Assembly: GCF_014646695.1 (NCBI RefSeq)
Contig: NZ_BMNT01000011.1
Location: 62,785-126,784, forward strand
DNA: 64,000 bases
Reading direction: 5' to 3'
Source of the DNA: Sphaerisporangium melleum
Lineage (GTDB): Bacteria; Actinomycetota; Actinomycetes; Streptosporangiales; Streptosporangiaceae
Both the position numbers and the translations under genes were made by a program. Numbering within the stretch: the first letter of the stretch is position 1; each line of letters starts with the position of its first letter. The notes under the pieces are model-generated. The model had not been told where the DNA came from. It did no database searches and saw nothing but the letters and a program-made list of their open reading frames with translations. Below are positions 52,672 through 61,746 of this stretch, in pieces.

Positions 52672-54705
52672 TCAGTCTACTACCGGCTTGAGCACGTACC
52701 CGTCGATGGCGTGTAAGCGATGTGGTAGTCCATCTAGCATACGATTTAACGACCCTAAGTCCTCAGATGTAGCGAATACGATTTGGTGATCCACCGAATC
52801 TTGTGCGGCACGCTGCAACAAAGCCCGGAACGAGATTTCCTTAGCACTCTGCTGGCGCGGCTCGTCTAGTACAAGCAGTAGTGGGTGATTGGTGGCCAAC
52901 CGCTTTGATATTTCTAGAAGTCCGAGGAGATAGGCCCAAATAACGCGGATCGAGTCCGAAGCAGAGATGTCGGCCTGTAAGTCAAATTCTTCTCGCCGAG
53001 GCAAGTAGTCGACGGGAGATATACGCAATCTCTCGTCCGAGAATGATCCGAAGTCGTAGGAGCGTAGTTGATCGACGAACGATCTTTCCAATAAATTGAG
53101 TTTTTCGCGGTCCCTCGGTGATAGTCGTTCACTAGGTAAATCCCCTAGAGCTGCACGGACAGATCGCCCGTCTTGCCCTAAGCGTTCAAGCTCGCCCATA
53201 AGTCCATAGAAGCGCTCTCGAACTGACTCATAACGATCAATACGCTCGCGGAGTCGCACCTGACGAGTTATTGCCTCCACCGATGGCGTTCCGTTAGGTG
53301 TGCTGAGCGTCGTCCTAAGCGCTCGTATCTGTGACCGGAGATCAGCCGATTGTGCCCGGATAGCTGCCCAGCGTTCCGTTTTTGCTTCCAATGTTCGCCG
53401 AGTGTCGCGCTCCATGACTTCAAACAGTTCAATCTGTTGCTTGATGTAAGCTGCTGTATCTTGTGCAGATAGGGTCCTAACGGGGGTTGGGGTGATTAGA
53501 AGAGAGGTTGGCAACTGTTGGTGGCAGACTGGACAGTCGCCGTGCAAGCGCTCAAGGTCTTCAGAACCCAAGCGCTGCAATGTGATGATGTCTTGGTGCT
53601 GACGTAGATCTTCCCGTAGGGCTTCTAGCCGGTCTTGCAATGAGTGCAACTCAGTCTGCTCACGCAGGATTTCTTCACGCAGCAAGGCACTAGCTTCACG
53701 GAGTGCATCAGCCTCCTCGAGCGCTGCGGTCAGTCGGTCTTCAGATTCAGACTCGTCGTCCCGGACGCGTGGGAGCACTGCCGATTCAAGACGACGATGC
53801 TCCTGCCTCAATTCTATGAGGAGATCATCAAGCCCAATCCAATTCGAATCACGGCTCTCAGCAACCATCGGAGGCTCTTGGGGAGGCCATGCTACCGTCA
53901 GCGTTTCTGGTAGTCCGATAGTGATAAGCCCTTGCCCTCGTATGGCATCCTTGAAGGCTTTTACTGTCGCCTTCCAGCCATTCTGCAACTGGGTTTCACG
54001 ACTCCGAAGACGTAGGCGTTCTGCTTCGAGCTTTCCTACATCCAGATCAAGTAGGAATTCGATGGAGCGCCGACGAACATCGGAGACTCCAGAGAAGTAA
54101 GGCATCTGAGCTTGTATGCCACCCCAGCCTCGGCGCTGCTCCACAAACAGGAGAGGGAAGACCTGCTCCATATACAGGGGTGACACGCGGCCGTCTGTGG
54201 CTGGTAGTTCGGGTAATTCCCATCCAATAAAGGACGCCAGCCAGTGATGAAAGCCTCGGGGGTTAGCCGCTGCACCGGCCCGACCGACGTAGTAATCCTG
54301 CATCTCGTATTGCCCGGGAGCGGAAAGCGCCGGCCCGTGCGCAACTCGCACAAGACCTGAGCCGATCTCATCGTGCTTAACCCAACGAGTGATAGTCGCT
54401 ACAGTGTCGTTCTGGCCCTCAAGTTCGATGCTTACCCATGAGGATAGAACTGGAGTCTCGCCTTTCGTATTCTGATCGTAGATTAGTCGATCACGCATAG
54501 CGGCGGTAAGTGAATGTGCGGGACGGGCTGTAATCATGCGCTCAAGGCCAAGCGCAAACAAGAAACTTTGCACTGCCGTAGACTTGCCACGAGAGTTGTC
54601 TGCGCGTAGAACCATCAGGCCATCAGCCATTGGGATGTCTGCGCCGAAGCGCCCCCTGCCGGTTTCCGCTCTAAGCCGAAGATACCGGAACCGTAGTCGG
54701 CTCAT
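52672..54705 (-). CDS. SMC/Rad50-like ATPase of an ABC-three-component system (LmuB-like)
   Basis: 677 residues. N-terminal Walker A LRADNSRGKST (lacking the usual first glycine), Walker B LLLVLDEPRQQS at about 620, and between them two long coiled-coil arms around a CPVC motif in HGDCPVCHQQL, like the Rad50 zinc hook. Such ATPases form dimers that sense DNA ends or foreign DNA. The ATG at 54705 overlaps the stop of the middle gene by four bases, giving the three-gene order nuclease, middle component, ATPase. AT-rich and codon-biased unlike the chromosome, so acquired recently. Confidence 0.8.
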   Translation of the reverse strand: MSRLRFRYLRLRAETGRGRFGADIPMADGLMVLRADNSRGKSTAVQSFLFALGLERMITARPAHSLTAAMRDRLIYDQNTKGETPVLSSWVSIELEGQNDTVATITRWVKHDEIGSGLVRVAHGPALSAPGQYEMQDYYVGRAGAAANPRGFHHWLASFIGWELPELPATDGRVSPLYMEQVFPLLFVEQRRGWGGIQAQMPYFSGVSDVRRRSIEFLLDLDVGKLEAERLRLRSRETQLQNGWKATVKAFKDAIRGQGLITIGLPETLTVAWPPQEPPMVAESRDSNWIGLDDLLIELRQEHRRLESAVLPRVRDDESESEDRLTAALEEADALREASALLREEILREQTELHSLQDRLEALREDLRQHQDIITLQRLGSEDLERLHGDCPVCHQQLPTSLLITPTPVRTLSAQDTAAYIKQQIELFEVMERDTRRTLEAKTERWAAIRAQSADLRSQIRALRTTLSTPNGTPSVEAITRQVRLRERIDRYESVRERFYGLMGELERLGQDGRSVRAALGDLPSERLSPRDREKLNLLERSFVDQLRSYDFGSFSDERLRISPVDYLPRREEFDLQADISASDSIRVIWAYLLGLLEISKRLATNHPLLLVLDEPRQQSAKEISFRALLQRAAQDSVDHQIVFATSEDLGSLNRMLDGLPHRLHAIDGYVLKPVVD

Positions 54706-55187
54706 GCTGTCCGCCACTCAAGCACTCGCTGCACCTCTTTTTGCGTGAGCTTCCCAGGAAGTAGGGCAAGGAGTTCTCGCTCCCGAATAAAGATCTCAGT
54801 CTTATTCAAATCCTCTACCACCCTTCTGCCGGATGCTGTCAGCTGGAAAACCCGAGAAGACTTTTGTTCGAGTAACTCAAGCCCAACCGCGAGATCAAGA
54901 GCGCGATCTAGAGCAGGGTCTAAGCGAACTAGAGGGCGCTCCGGCATATCTTGGCTATTTCTGAGTGCTACTAGCAGGTCCATATTGTTCGGATCCCGGA
55001 CAGCCCAGTTGAGTAGCTGCAATGCCTTCCAGCTGGCGCCCGATCCGCGGCTCTTTGCTACCAAGAGAAGTGCGAGTGGCACTCGACGTTCTGGGCGCAA
55101 AGTTGCAGGAATAGGGTCTGGTTGACGCGTGAAATCGAACGGAACATCAAGGATCTCAAAAAAATCCGTATCCCATGAGGCGCTCAT
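54702..55187 (-). CDS. ABC-three-component middle component (winged-helix, LmuC-like)
   Basis: 161 residues. The C-terminal half reads as a winged helix (ALDLAVGLELLEQKSSRVFQ, LTASGRRVVEDLNKTEIFI), the usual build of middle components, which connect the ATPase to the effector. The ATG at 55187 overlaps the effector stop (ATGA); a longer start at 55226 would overlap by 43 bases. Its place between effector and ATPase genes is the main evidence. Confidence 0.68.
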   Translation of the reverse strand: MSASWDTDFFEILDVPFDFTRQPDPIPATLRPERRVPLALLLVAKSRGSGASWKALQLLNWAVRDPNNMDLLVALRNSQDMPERPLVRLDPALDRALDLAVGLELLEQKSSRVFQLTASGRRVVEDLNKTEIFIRERELLALLPGKLTQKEVQRVLEWRTA

Positions 55188-56119
55188 GATACTGTCCGGA
55201 AGCGCAAGGGGCAGCGCATTAGCCATTCACCAACCTGGCCCAAGGCCAACGTTTGGGCGTCTGGCTGGCGTATGCCTCCAACGTTGGTCTCTAGATCAGC
55301 CTGATACTCTTTGATTAGGTTGAGCATTCGCCTATCTGGCGATTCAGCGCTGAGCTCACTTTCAAGGTCAAGATAGTCCTGCCGCAACTGGCGTCGAAGT
55401 TCAATGGCTTCCCAGGTGTCGGGCCACTCGCGCAGCGCCTCCATCACCTGCTCCTTTGCCAGGAAAGCGCGAATGAACCGATCACGCACTACCACAATAT
55501 TCGCACCTGGTGAGCCTTCTTCTAGCACCGACAGCTTTCTCTCCATCACCCCAACAAGCTGTGGCTTCTCGGTAGAGAAAAGAGATACCTGCTCGTCGGC
55601 TACCTTAGGTGAAGGGACCATCGCTTTCGCGGAGGCATCAATCTGCGCCGCACGGACTTCCGCCGGATAATCAGTAGGAGTCTTTATTTTGATGGAGAAA
55701 TTTTGGCCGATGAAGCTCAGTCCGTAGCCGCGCACCGCCTGCGCTCGCTTGTTGGCATATTCAACCAACTCGACAGCATGATATTCGGGCACCATCAGGA
55801 AATAATGCTCGAGAATCAGACCGTCCAGCACTCCTTCTAACCTCGACGCGTATGTCTTGAGTTTAGCTGTATCATTATAAAGCTTTGTCTTCTGCTTATC
55901 GGTGCGATGACGCAATGTGAGCGAGTCGCGGTCGGCATAGCATTGGTAGGCAATCCCGTCTGTGGAATAGCCTTCAATGCCGCAGTCTCCTCCCATGTCG
56001 GCCGGCAGATAGACCAGCTTTTCGGGAGGATAGCGGCGACGCAGCAGGCCCCAACAAGTCTCTTCGAAGGCGTCCCCAGGGTCCTGAGCAGGGATGGCTT
56101 CCAGGTGATCGGCATCCAT
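55184..56119 (-). CDS. ABC-three-component effector, PD-(D/E)XK-like (LmuA-like)
   Basis: 311 residues. The N-terminal part (DAFEETCWGLLRRRYP ... GGDCGIEGYSTDGIAYQCYA) follows the restriction-endonuclease pattern G-G-D-x-G-I-(D/E)-x(n)-Q-C-K, but the last lysine is tyrosine; a lysine in the next helix (DKQKTKLYND) may replace it. The C-terminus (GQVGEWLMRCPLRF) resembles the ABC-3C C-terminal domain. It probably cuts DNA when released by the ATPase. The ATG at 56119 is used; an upstream frame to 56233 lacks a good site. Confidence 0.7.
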   Translation of the reverse strand: MDADHLEAIPAQDPGDAFEETCWGLLRRRYPPEKLVYLPADMGGDCGIEGYSTDGIAYQCYADRDSLTLRHRTDKQKTKLYNDTAKLKTYASRLEGVLDGLILEHYFLMVPEYHAVELVEYANKRAQAVRGYGLSFIGQNFSIKIKTPTDYPAEVRAAQIDASAKAMVPSPKVADEQVSLFSTEKPQLVGVMERKLSVLEEGSPGANIVVVRDRFIRAFLAKEQVMEALREWPDTWEAIELRRQLRQDYLDLESELSAESPDRRMLNLIKEYQADLETNVGGIRQPDAQTLALGQVGEWLMRCPLRFRTVS

Positions 56120-56318
56120 GGCAACTTGGAACGTTACTGCGCCACGGCCAGCAGGTCCAGATTTCTGCTGGAGACATGAGTCAGGATGCGCTGCGTGGTC
56201 AGCAGCACAAGCCTGGCTTATACGGCCGATCATCGTTGGCGTCGCTGTCTTGCCGAAGCAGGCAAGGGACGAGACTGGACAGTCAGAATGGGGCCGTCTC
56301 CCAAACGGTTCACTGCGC

Positions 56319-57437
56319 CTAGACGCTCCCGGCGCAGGCCACAGCTTCCAGCGCCCAGGAGTAGTCCTCTCGTAAGTGGCCCAAGTCGCGGTCGACTAAG
56401 GCAACGGTTTCAGTCCAGCCGCCCTGCGGCATGTCATGACGGCCTGCGCCAAGAGGCAGGTCCAGCAGTGCCCAGCGGTCGAGCACTCGCCCCTCTGCCT
56501 CGACAGCAAGGTGCCCCGGCAGCAGTTGCCGTGCGACGAGACTCCACCCATAACGTTCGTGATCGCTTATCCGGTTGGTGCCCTCATTGCAGATGCCGAT
56601 CTTTCCAGCGCCGAGGGCGTTGTTCACGAGCAGGTATAGGTAACCCGGGCGGTTAGGCTGGAAGCCATACTTGGCGCAGTGACGACAGGGGGCGCGTTTG
56701 CGCTGGGTCACCTTGTCGAGTGTGGGGGCTACGCGCTTACCACAGGTGATGTGCCTTGCCGGCCAGGGAAGCTTGACGCTGAGGGGGACGGGGACAAGTG
56801 GCGTTAATCCTGCGTCTTCCATGATCTCTAAAGCGGTCTCGGGGTCTGTGGCGACCCTCGCACAGAACCGGCACTTGTACACCGTCTTCCTGGCATTACA
56901 CAGCGTCGGTTCGACGATCTTCTTGCACCTCTGGCACCGACTGCGCCAGGCAACGTTGGAGCCGGGGTAGGTGACGAGTGGCTGCAGCCCCAGGGACAGC
57001 ATCTCGGCGTGGGCTTCCTCGTCGGTAAGGCGCATGGTGCCGGAGCAGTAGTAGCACGCGCCGTTGCCTGCGTAGGCGACGCTGGAGTACCAGACGTCGA
57101 TTTCCTTGCCGCAGGTGTTGCAGCGACACCGCCACGTGACCTGCGTACCGGGGAAGTCTTCCAGCGGCTCGACACCAGCTGCCCGGATCACGGTCACTGC
57201 CGCCTCAGGCCTTACCCGTCTCTTCTCCGCAGCCTTTGCGGAGCTCTTTCGCTGGCCGCAGTAGAAGCACGCACCCTGTCCCCTGGTGATCACGCTGCTG
57301 TACGAGGACCGGGTCTCTCGCTTGCACGTCTGGCAGATGCCCGGCCATGGCTTGTCTGCCCCCGGATACGACACCTGCGGGTCGGTTCCCCGATCCCTCA
57401 TCGCTTGAGCTCTGGCTAACGGATCGATCCGGGCCAC
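56319..57437 (-). CDS. four-zinc-finger-repeat protein with GIY-YIG domain (paralogue A)
   Basis: 372 residues. Four repeats of about 55-60 residues (4-60, 77-131, 138-192, 198-254) share A-x-x-x-M/I-x-x-x-G-x-x-P-L-x-x-Y/F-P-G-x(4)-W-x-x-x-C-x-x-C ... C-x-x-C: four metal ligands each (C35, C38, C57, C60 in the first; H229 replaces a Cys in the last). The C-terminus (PGYLYLLVNNALGAGKIGI ... RISDHERYGW) is a GIY-YIG nuclease fold. The GTG at 57437 has GGGGAAGG upstream and lies just before repeat 1; an ATG at 57473 is possible. Fingers probably read DNA. Confidence 0.72.
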   Translation of the reverse strand: MARIDPLARAQAMRDRGTDPQVSYPGADKPWPGICQTCKRETRSSYSSVITRGQGACFYCGQRKSSAKAAEKRRVRPEAAVTVIRAAGVEPLEDFPGTQVTWRCRCNTCGKEIDVWYSSVAYAGNGACYYCSGTMRLTDEEAHAEMLSLGLQPLVTYPGSNVAWRSRCQRCKKIVEPTLCNARKTVYKCRFCARVATDPETALEIMEDAGLTPLVPVPLSVKLPWPARHITCGKRVAPTLDKVTQRKRAPCRHCAKYGFQPNRPGYLYLLVNNALGAGKIGICNEGTNRISDHERYGWSLVARQLLPGHLAVEAEGRVLDRWALLDLPLGAGRHDMPQGGWTETVALVDRDLGHLREDYSWALEAVACAGSV

Positions 57438-57782
57438 GATGCCTTCCCCACCTATGAGTTGACGGCTGTTCATGCAGATCGGCAGCGATCAGAACATATC
57501 TGCGGGCACTGACAATTAGCACGCGTTCGCCCAATTAGCACGCGTTCGCCGTTGATCCCGAGGGGGTGTACGCGGACGAGGTGGAACCAGCGTGCGAGGC
57601 GTTACGCCAGGCGGCTGGCTCACTGAGGCATGCGGTCAGCCGGCATGGGCGCGTCGGACCGCCGATTAGCCGTGAAGGGACCTGACAGTTCGCGCTGGTG
57701 GTCAGCTGTCATCAGTGACTTGTGCACGCTCAACTGCTGGGGTAAGGGCGTCAAGGCTCGCCCTGCGTTAGCGAAGCAGGGG
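57438..57782. other. spacer between the two zinc-finger/GIY-YIG genes
   Basis: 345 bases. It holds the 19-bp tandem repeat and a plus-strand fragment (GVYADEVEPACEALRQAAGS, then a stop) that looks like the end of a lost gene. Confidence 0.5.
57513..57550 (-). repeat. 19-bp perfect tandem duplication
   Basis: CAATTAGCACGCGTTCGCC occurs twice back to back (57513-57531 and 57532-57550), 76 bases before the GTG of paralogue A. May be an operator pair or a replication slip. Confidence 0.8.
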
Positions 57783-59072
57783 TCATTCCGCCACTGTCTG
57801 AACGAGCTTCCACATCTCTTCTTCTGGGAGGACGCCGCGGGCGAATGTCTCCGTCCACCCCCGCTGTGGCATGTCTGTGGCAGACAGGAATGGTTGCAGG
57901 CCACGTGCCCGCAACTGCGCGATCACCGCCTGCTCGGTTCGCTCAGCAAGTTCCCCAGTGTCGAATAGCTGTGACCGGTAAGCGTCCCAGCCGTGCCGCT
58001 GGTGTTCGTGGATCCGGTCGTACCGCAGGCCTGCGCCGGTTACGCCAACTTTTACGGCTCCGAGTTGACGGTGCAGCACCACGTACACCAGCGCGGGTGC
58101 GTCGTAGTCGATTCCGCCGGTCGCACAGAAGCGGCAACCGTGACCAGGGCGGTACAGGTTCGCCATGCGCGGCCTGATCTCGCGACCGCAGTCATTGCAC
58201 GTGCACAGCCAGGGCTTGTTGACCGAGCCTGGAAATGGGGTCAACGGTATGAAGCCGCGTTCCATCATATACGCAGCGGCCTTAGCGGGATCAGTGGGAG
58301 CCAGTCCGACGCAGTTCGCGCAGCCGATTCCATTCCGCACGTGCTTCAGGCGAGGATTCTGAACGGTTTTACATACCAGACAGAGGCACTTCCAAGGGGA
58401 ACCCATATTTGTGTATGGCCCCTGGGGTTCGAATCCTGCGGCGAGCATCTCAGTCGCTGCTGCTTCGGGGTCCAAAGGCGCGTTTCCGGCGCACTTCTGG
58501 CAGGGTCCTCCACCAGCACGGATGTTTCCCAACCTGGGAGCTACTTCAGCAAGACAGACTAGGCAGGTGCCAGGCCATGCCTTCCCAGTTCCCGGGTACG
58601 GAGCGGTCGGCTCAACGCCTACTTCCATGATGTCAGCGATCGCCTGGGCAGAGTTGGCCGCGAGCATGCGATCACCGACGATACGCATCGCGCACGGTTT
58701 GCAGCCCACGTGGCCCCGTCGAACGCTGTCCAGTCTTGGGTGTCGGAGTTGCCCACACGCAGTATGAACCGAAGGCCACCGCTCTCGCGAGCCTGGATAT
58801 GGAGCAACGGGTATGAAGCCCTCTTTCTTCATGTCAATGATTGCCCGTGGTGCTTCCTTCTCCAGCCACGCAGCGCGTACCTTGTCAAGGCGGCAACTAT
58901 CGCAGCCGGTACCCTTGTCCTTCACGTTGTTGAGCGTTGGGTACGTGATGTGCCCCTGCGCTAAGCAGCGACTCTGCCATGGCGTAACAGATCGACCGGG
59001 ATATGGCACGAGCGGTTCAAAGCCGCCCTTGCGCATGTGAGCCACTGCTTCTTCATCTGTAAGCCTGCGCAC
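57783..59072 (-). CDS. five-zinc-finger-repeat protein with GIY-YIG domain (paralogue B)
   Basis: 429 residues, same build as paralogue A with one more repeat: 4-63, 70-130, 138-195, 199-255, 259-317. Each ends in a C-x-x-C (C57/C60, C124/C127, C191/C194, C251/C254, C313/C316); in the first two repeats the other pair uses His (C36/H41, H103/C106). A GIY-YIG core follows (LVYVVLHRQLGAVKVGVT, then RYDRIHEHQRHGW). GTG start at 59072 with AGGA upstream. Varying finger number between neighbours suggests repeat expansion. Function unknown; a sequence-directed DNA cutter is a reasonable guess. Confidence 0.72.
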   Translation of the reverse strand: MRRLTDEEAVAHMRKGGFEPLVPYPGRSVTPWQSRCLAQGHITYPTLNNVKDKGTGCDSCRLDKVRAAWLEKEAPRAIIDMKKEGFIPVAPYPGSRERWPSVHTACGQLRHPRLDSVRRGHVGCKPCAMRIVGDRMLAANSAQAIADIMEVGVEPTAPYPGTGKAWPGTCLVCLAEVAPRLGNIRAGGGPCQKCAGNAPLDPEAAATEMLAAGFEPQGPYTNMGSPWKCLCLVCKTVQNPRLKHVRNGIGCANCVGLAPTDPAKAAAYMMERGFIPLTPFPGSVNKPWLCTCNDCGREIRPRMANLYRPGHGCRFCATGGIDYDAPALVYVVLHRQLGAVKVGVTGAGLRYDRIHEHQRHGWDAYRSQLFDTGELAERTEQAVIAQLRARGLQPFLSATDMPQRGWTETFARGVLPEEEMWKLVQTVAE

Positions 59073-59550
59073 GGCAAGGATCCTAGGCCCCTTCCACTAT
59101 CGCGTGTCGACAACATCTACGATTCGCTATGCCATGAGGCAGGTAGTCTGCCAGCTTCGGCGGCATCATGGCTCAAGCGTCCAGCATGAGCATGCGCGGA
59201 AATGATTTTTGGACGTTGACCTTCTTGTTACGAGTTTGCACAGGTCAGCGCCTCTGATGGCTGAGTGTCGGAACCGCTCTCCTGAAGCGATGCTCGTAGC
59301 AGTTCCGCCGGAGCGGGCACGAGGTAGGCCGGCCGCGGGACGGCCTTGCTAACGCTGGTGCTAACGACGTCAGTCGACGCTCATGGACGTCCACGGAAGA
59401 TGATCAAGGATCGTGCGCTCTGAGCAGGCGTTCGTGACTTCTGTAGACGTCGATGGACGGGCCTCGGACGACTTTTAATCCGTAGGGGCAGGGAGCACGG
59501 CGGGGGATCGATGGGGCAGTCTCGGGCGCTAAGCCTCGAAGGATCGTTCC
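59073..59550. other. 478-bp non-coding stretch
   Basis: Promoter side of paralogue B on the left and of the HAD gene on the right. No frame with coding character, no repeat or hairpin of note. Confidence 0.5.
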
Positions 59551-60258
59551 GTGCAACGGCTCGCGCTCTTCGACCTCGATAACACTCTTGTGGACCTTGA
59601 CGAGGCGTTCCGGGTATGGGTCGAGGAGTTCGCCGACGAGCATGGCTTAGGGTCCGAAACGATTGACTGGCTGGTCGCTCTGGACCGGGACGGCTTTCCA
59701 CACCGTGAGGTGTTCTTCGCCAAGGTCTGTGGGCGCTTCTCTCTGTCGGATTCGGTCGAGGAGTTGTGGCGCCGCTATCGGAGGCGCCTGCCGCACCTCG
59801 TGCGCTGTCGGCCCGCAGTCCTGGACGGACTGGTCTGGCTACGGGGCTCCGGGTGGCTCGTGGTGATCGTGACTAACGGGATGGCCGACAACCAGCTTGG
59901 GAAGATTCAGCAGACCGGGTTGGCGGAGGCCGTAGACGCCTACGCGCTGTCGAGAGTCGAAGGCATCCGCAAGCCTGACGTCGCCCTGTTCGAGATCGCG
60001 GCCAAGCGCTGCGGTATGACTCTCGCCGGGGGCGGTTGGGTCATCGGCGACAACCTCACCGCCGACATCGCCAGCGGACGCGCCGCAGGCCTCCGGACGA
60101 TCTGGGTCGACCGAGGCACCTGGCCCGGCGTCGACCACCAGGCCGACCACGTGGTCACGGACGTACTCCAAGCCATTGAGATGGAAGTGAGAGGGCGACG
60201 GTTCGCCATGACAGCAGCGGCGACAGCAACGTCGGCCACCAGGGGCATCCGGCGATAG
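59551..60258 (+). CDS. HAD-superfamily hydrolase
   Basis: 235 residues. Motif I FDLDNTLVD, motif II VIVTNG, motif III lysine in GIRKPDVALF and motif IV GDNLTADI are all present; the helical cap lies at about residues 20-90. Small-molecule phosphatase of the YjjG/phosphoglycolate type. The GTG at 59551 has AAGGA upstream. Last gene before the middle att repeat, so cargo of element 1. The C-terminal Ala/Thr-rich tail is probably disordered. Confidence 0.87.
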   Translation: MQRLALFDLDNTLVDLDEAFRVWVEEFADEHGLGSETIDWLVALDRDGFPHREVFFAKVCGRFSLSDSVEELWRRYRRRLPHLVRCRPAVLDGLVWLRGSGWLVVIVTNGMADNQLGKIQQTGLAEAVDAYALSRVEGIRKPDVALFEIAAKRCGMTLAGGGWVIGDNLTADIASGRAAGLRTIWVDRGTWPGVDHQADHVVTDVLQAIEMEVRGRRFAMTAAATATSATRGIRR

Positions 60259-60309
60259 CCGTGCACCACCCTCTGACCTCGGTCTATGGCAGGGGAGCAG
60301 GGTGGTTGT

Positions 60310-60357
60310 TCCGCCTGAAAAGCGGAAGGTCGGCGGTTCGACCCCGCCCCTGACCAC
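60310..60357 (+). repeat. att repeat, middle copy
   Basis: 48 bp identical to the tRNA-Phe 3' part; no 5' half, so not a tRNA gene. It separates elements 1 and 2. Its left flank (CACCACCCTCTGACC) resembles that of the right copy. Confidence 0.9.
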
Positions 60358-60369
60358 TCTGTGACCAGC

Positions 60370-60406
60370 AAAAACCCCGGACCATGAATCATGGTCCGGG
60401 GTTTTT
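60370..60406. terminator. bidirectional terminator after the middle att
   Basis: 16-bp perfect arms with A5 and T5 tracts (AAAAACCCCGGACCAT and its complement) around GAATC. Works for both strands, and ends the integrase remnant. Confidence 0.9.
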
Positions 60407-60416
60407 ACATCAACGG

Positions 60417-60609
60417 CTACATCAACCGTTGAGCGATCTCTTTTCCGAGCCGCTTGAGCGCCTTCGTCTTCTCTTCCAGGGACGCATGCGCGTACACGTC
60501 CATTGTGACCTCTATGGCGCTGTGGCCGACGATCTCGCGAACCACGTGCGGAGGCACGCCCAGGTCGAGGAGCAGCGAAACGGCCGTGTGCCGGATGTCC
60601 AGATCGCTA
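60417..60609 (-). pseudogene. integrase C-terminal remnant of element 2
   Basis: LDIRHTAVSLLLDLGVPPHV ... VGHSAIEVTMDVYAHASLEE, ending QRLM before the stop at 60417. It has the second catalytic Arg, the His and the tyrosine, but the frame is closed just upstream (TGA near 60610), so the N-terminal 80 percent is gone. Closely similar to the integrase at 47026, so both elements belong to one family. Confidence 0.85.
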
Positions 60610-60794
60610 TATCAGCAGGCGCCGGCCGACGAGAGTTCCCAGCGGCAGGATCTCTGCGAAGAGCTGAAGGGTTCCAGCCTGTCTTGGCTGTGTTGCCGGT
60701 TGCCTGGGTGTACGGGATGGCCTGATCATCGAGACCGTGCCTGCCCCTGGCAGAGTGTGGCTGGCCCGCGAATCGGTCGCGAATACTGTGAGCC

Positions 60795-61676
60795 ATGAAC
60801 AGCAGACGACAGCTCGGGGAGTTCCTGCAGACAAGGCGCTCTCAGCTGCGACCCGAGGACGTGGGGGTGGCCACCTACGGTGACCGGCGTCGGGTGCCCG
60901 GGCTGCGTCGGGAGGAACTGGCGCTGCTGGCCGGTGTGAGCGCGTCGTATTACTCACGGCTGGAGCAGGGCCAGGCGCCCAACGCCTCGCCCGACGTGCT
61001 CGACGCGCTGGCCCGGGCCCTGCGCCTGGACGATGCGGAATGTCGGCACCTGCATGATCTGGCCGCCGCCGGCCGCCGCCGGAGCACCGTGCGCCGTGCC
61101 GCGCCCGAACGGGTCAGCCCCGCGACGCGTCAACTGGTCGCGGTGCTCGGTGACGTGCCCGTGCTGGTGCTCGGCCGGCGCGGCGACGTGCTGACATGGA
61201 ACACGCCGGGCCACGCCCTGTACGCCGGCCATCTGGCCCTGGACAGCCCGGACACACCCCGGCAGCGGCCCAATATGGCCCGCCTGGTGTTCCAGGACGC
61301 GCACACCCGCGACCTGTACGCTGACTGGCCCGCAAAGGCCCGGGGCGTCGTGGCGACCCTGCGCATGACCTCCGGCCGCCATCCGGACGACCCGCTACTG
61401 ACCGCGCTGGTCGGAGAGCTGACGGTCAAGAGCCCAGAGTTCGCCACGATGTGGGCCGACCATCGCATCAAGACCGGCGGCGACACGGTCTACGAGATGC
61501 GGCACCCGCTGGTGGGCGCCATGCGCGTGACCCAGCAGACTCTGCGGACCACCGATGACCAGTCGGTGGTCGTCGCTACCACCGAACCCGGCTCGCCCTC
61601 GCACTCCGCGATGAGGCTGCTCGTCCATAGCGTGCTGACAGGGCAGGCGTCCCGGCGTACCCGAATCACCAGCTGA
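60795..61676 (+). CDS. XRE-family regulator with MmyB-like ligand domain
   Basis: 293 residues. Residues 5-75 hold a Cro/CI helix-turn-helix (PGLRREELALLAGVSASYYS, RLEQGQAPNAS). Residues 105-270 form a PAS-like MmyB ligand domain (VPVLVLGRRGDVLTWNTPGH ... YEMRHPLVGAM), which binds fatty-acid-like ligands in MmyB. This group usually controls a neighbouring oxidoreductase or hydrolase gene; here the two genes downstream are the likely targets. ATG at 60795. Confidence 0.88.
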   Translation: MNSRRQLGEFLQTRRSQLRPEDVGVATYGDRRRVPGLRREELALLAGVSASYYSRLEQGQAPNASPDVLDALARALRLDDAECRHLHDLAAAGRRRSTVRRAAPERVSPATRQLVAVLGDVPVLVLGRRGDVLTWNTPGHALYAGHLALDSPDTPRQRPNMARLVFQDAHTRDLYADWPAKARGVVATLRMTSGRHPDDPLLTALVGELTVKSPEFATMWADHRIKTGGDTVYEMRHPLVGAMRVTQQTLRTTDDQSVVVATTEPGSPSHSAMRLLVHSVLTGQASRRTRITS

Positions 61677-61746
61677 CCCCCGCATTCCCCAGGCGCTCCG
61701 ACCGGAGCGCCCGATGCCGCACGCCCTCATTCAGACAGGACCAGGT

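Noticed and set aside
57513-57550. CRISPR array
   Set aside because: Only two copies with no spacer between them, and no cas gene in the window.
60310-60357. Possible second tRNA-Phe gene
   Set aside because: Only the 3' half from the anticodon stem is present; no D-arm or 5' acceptor strand.
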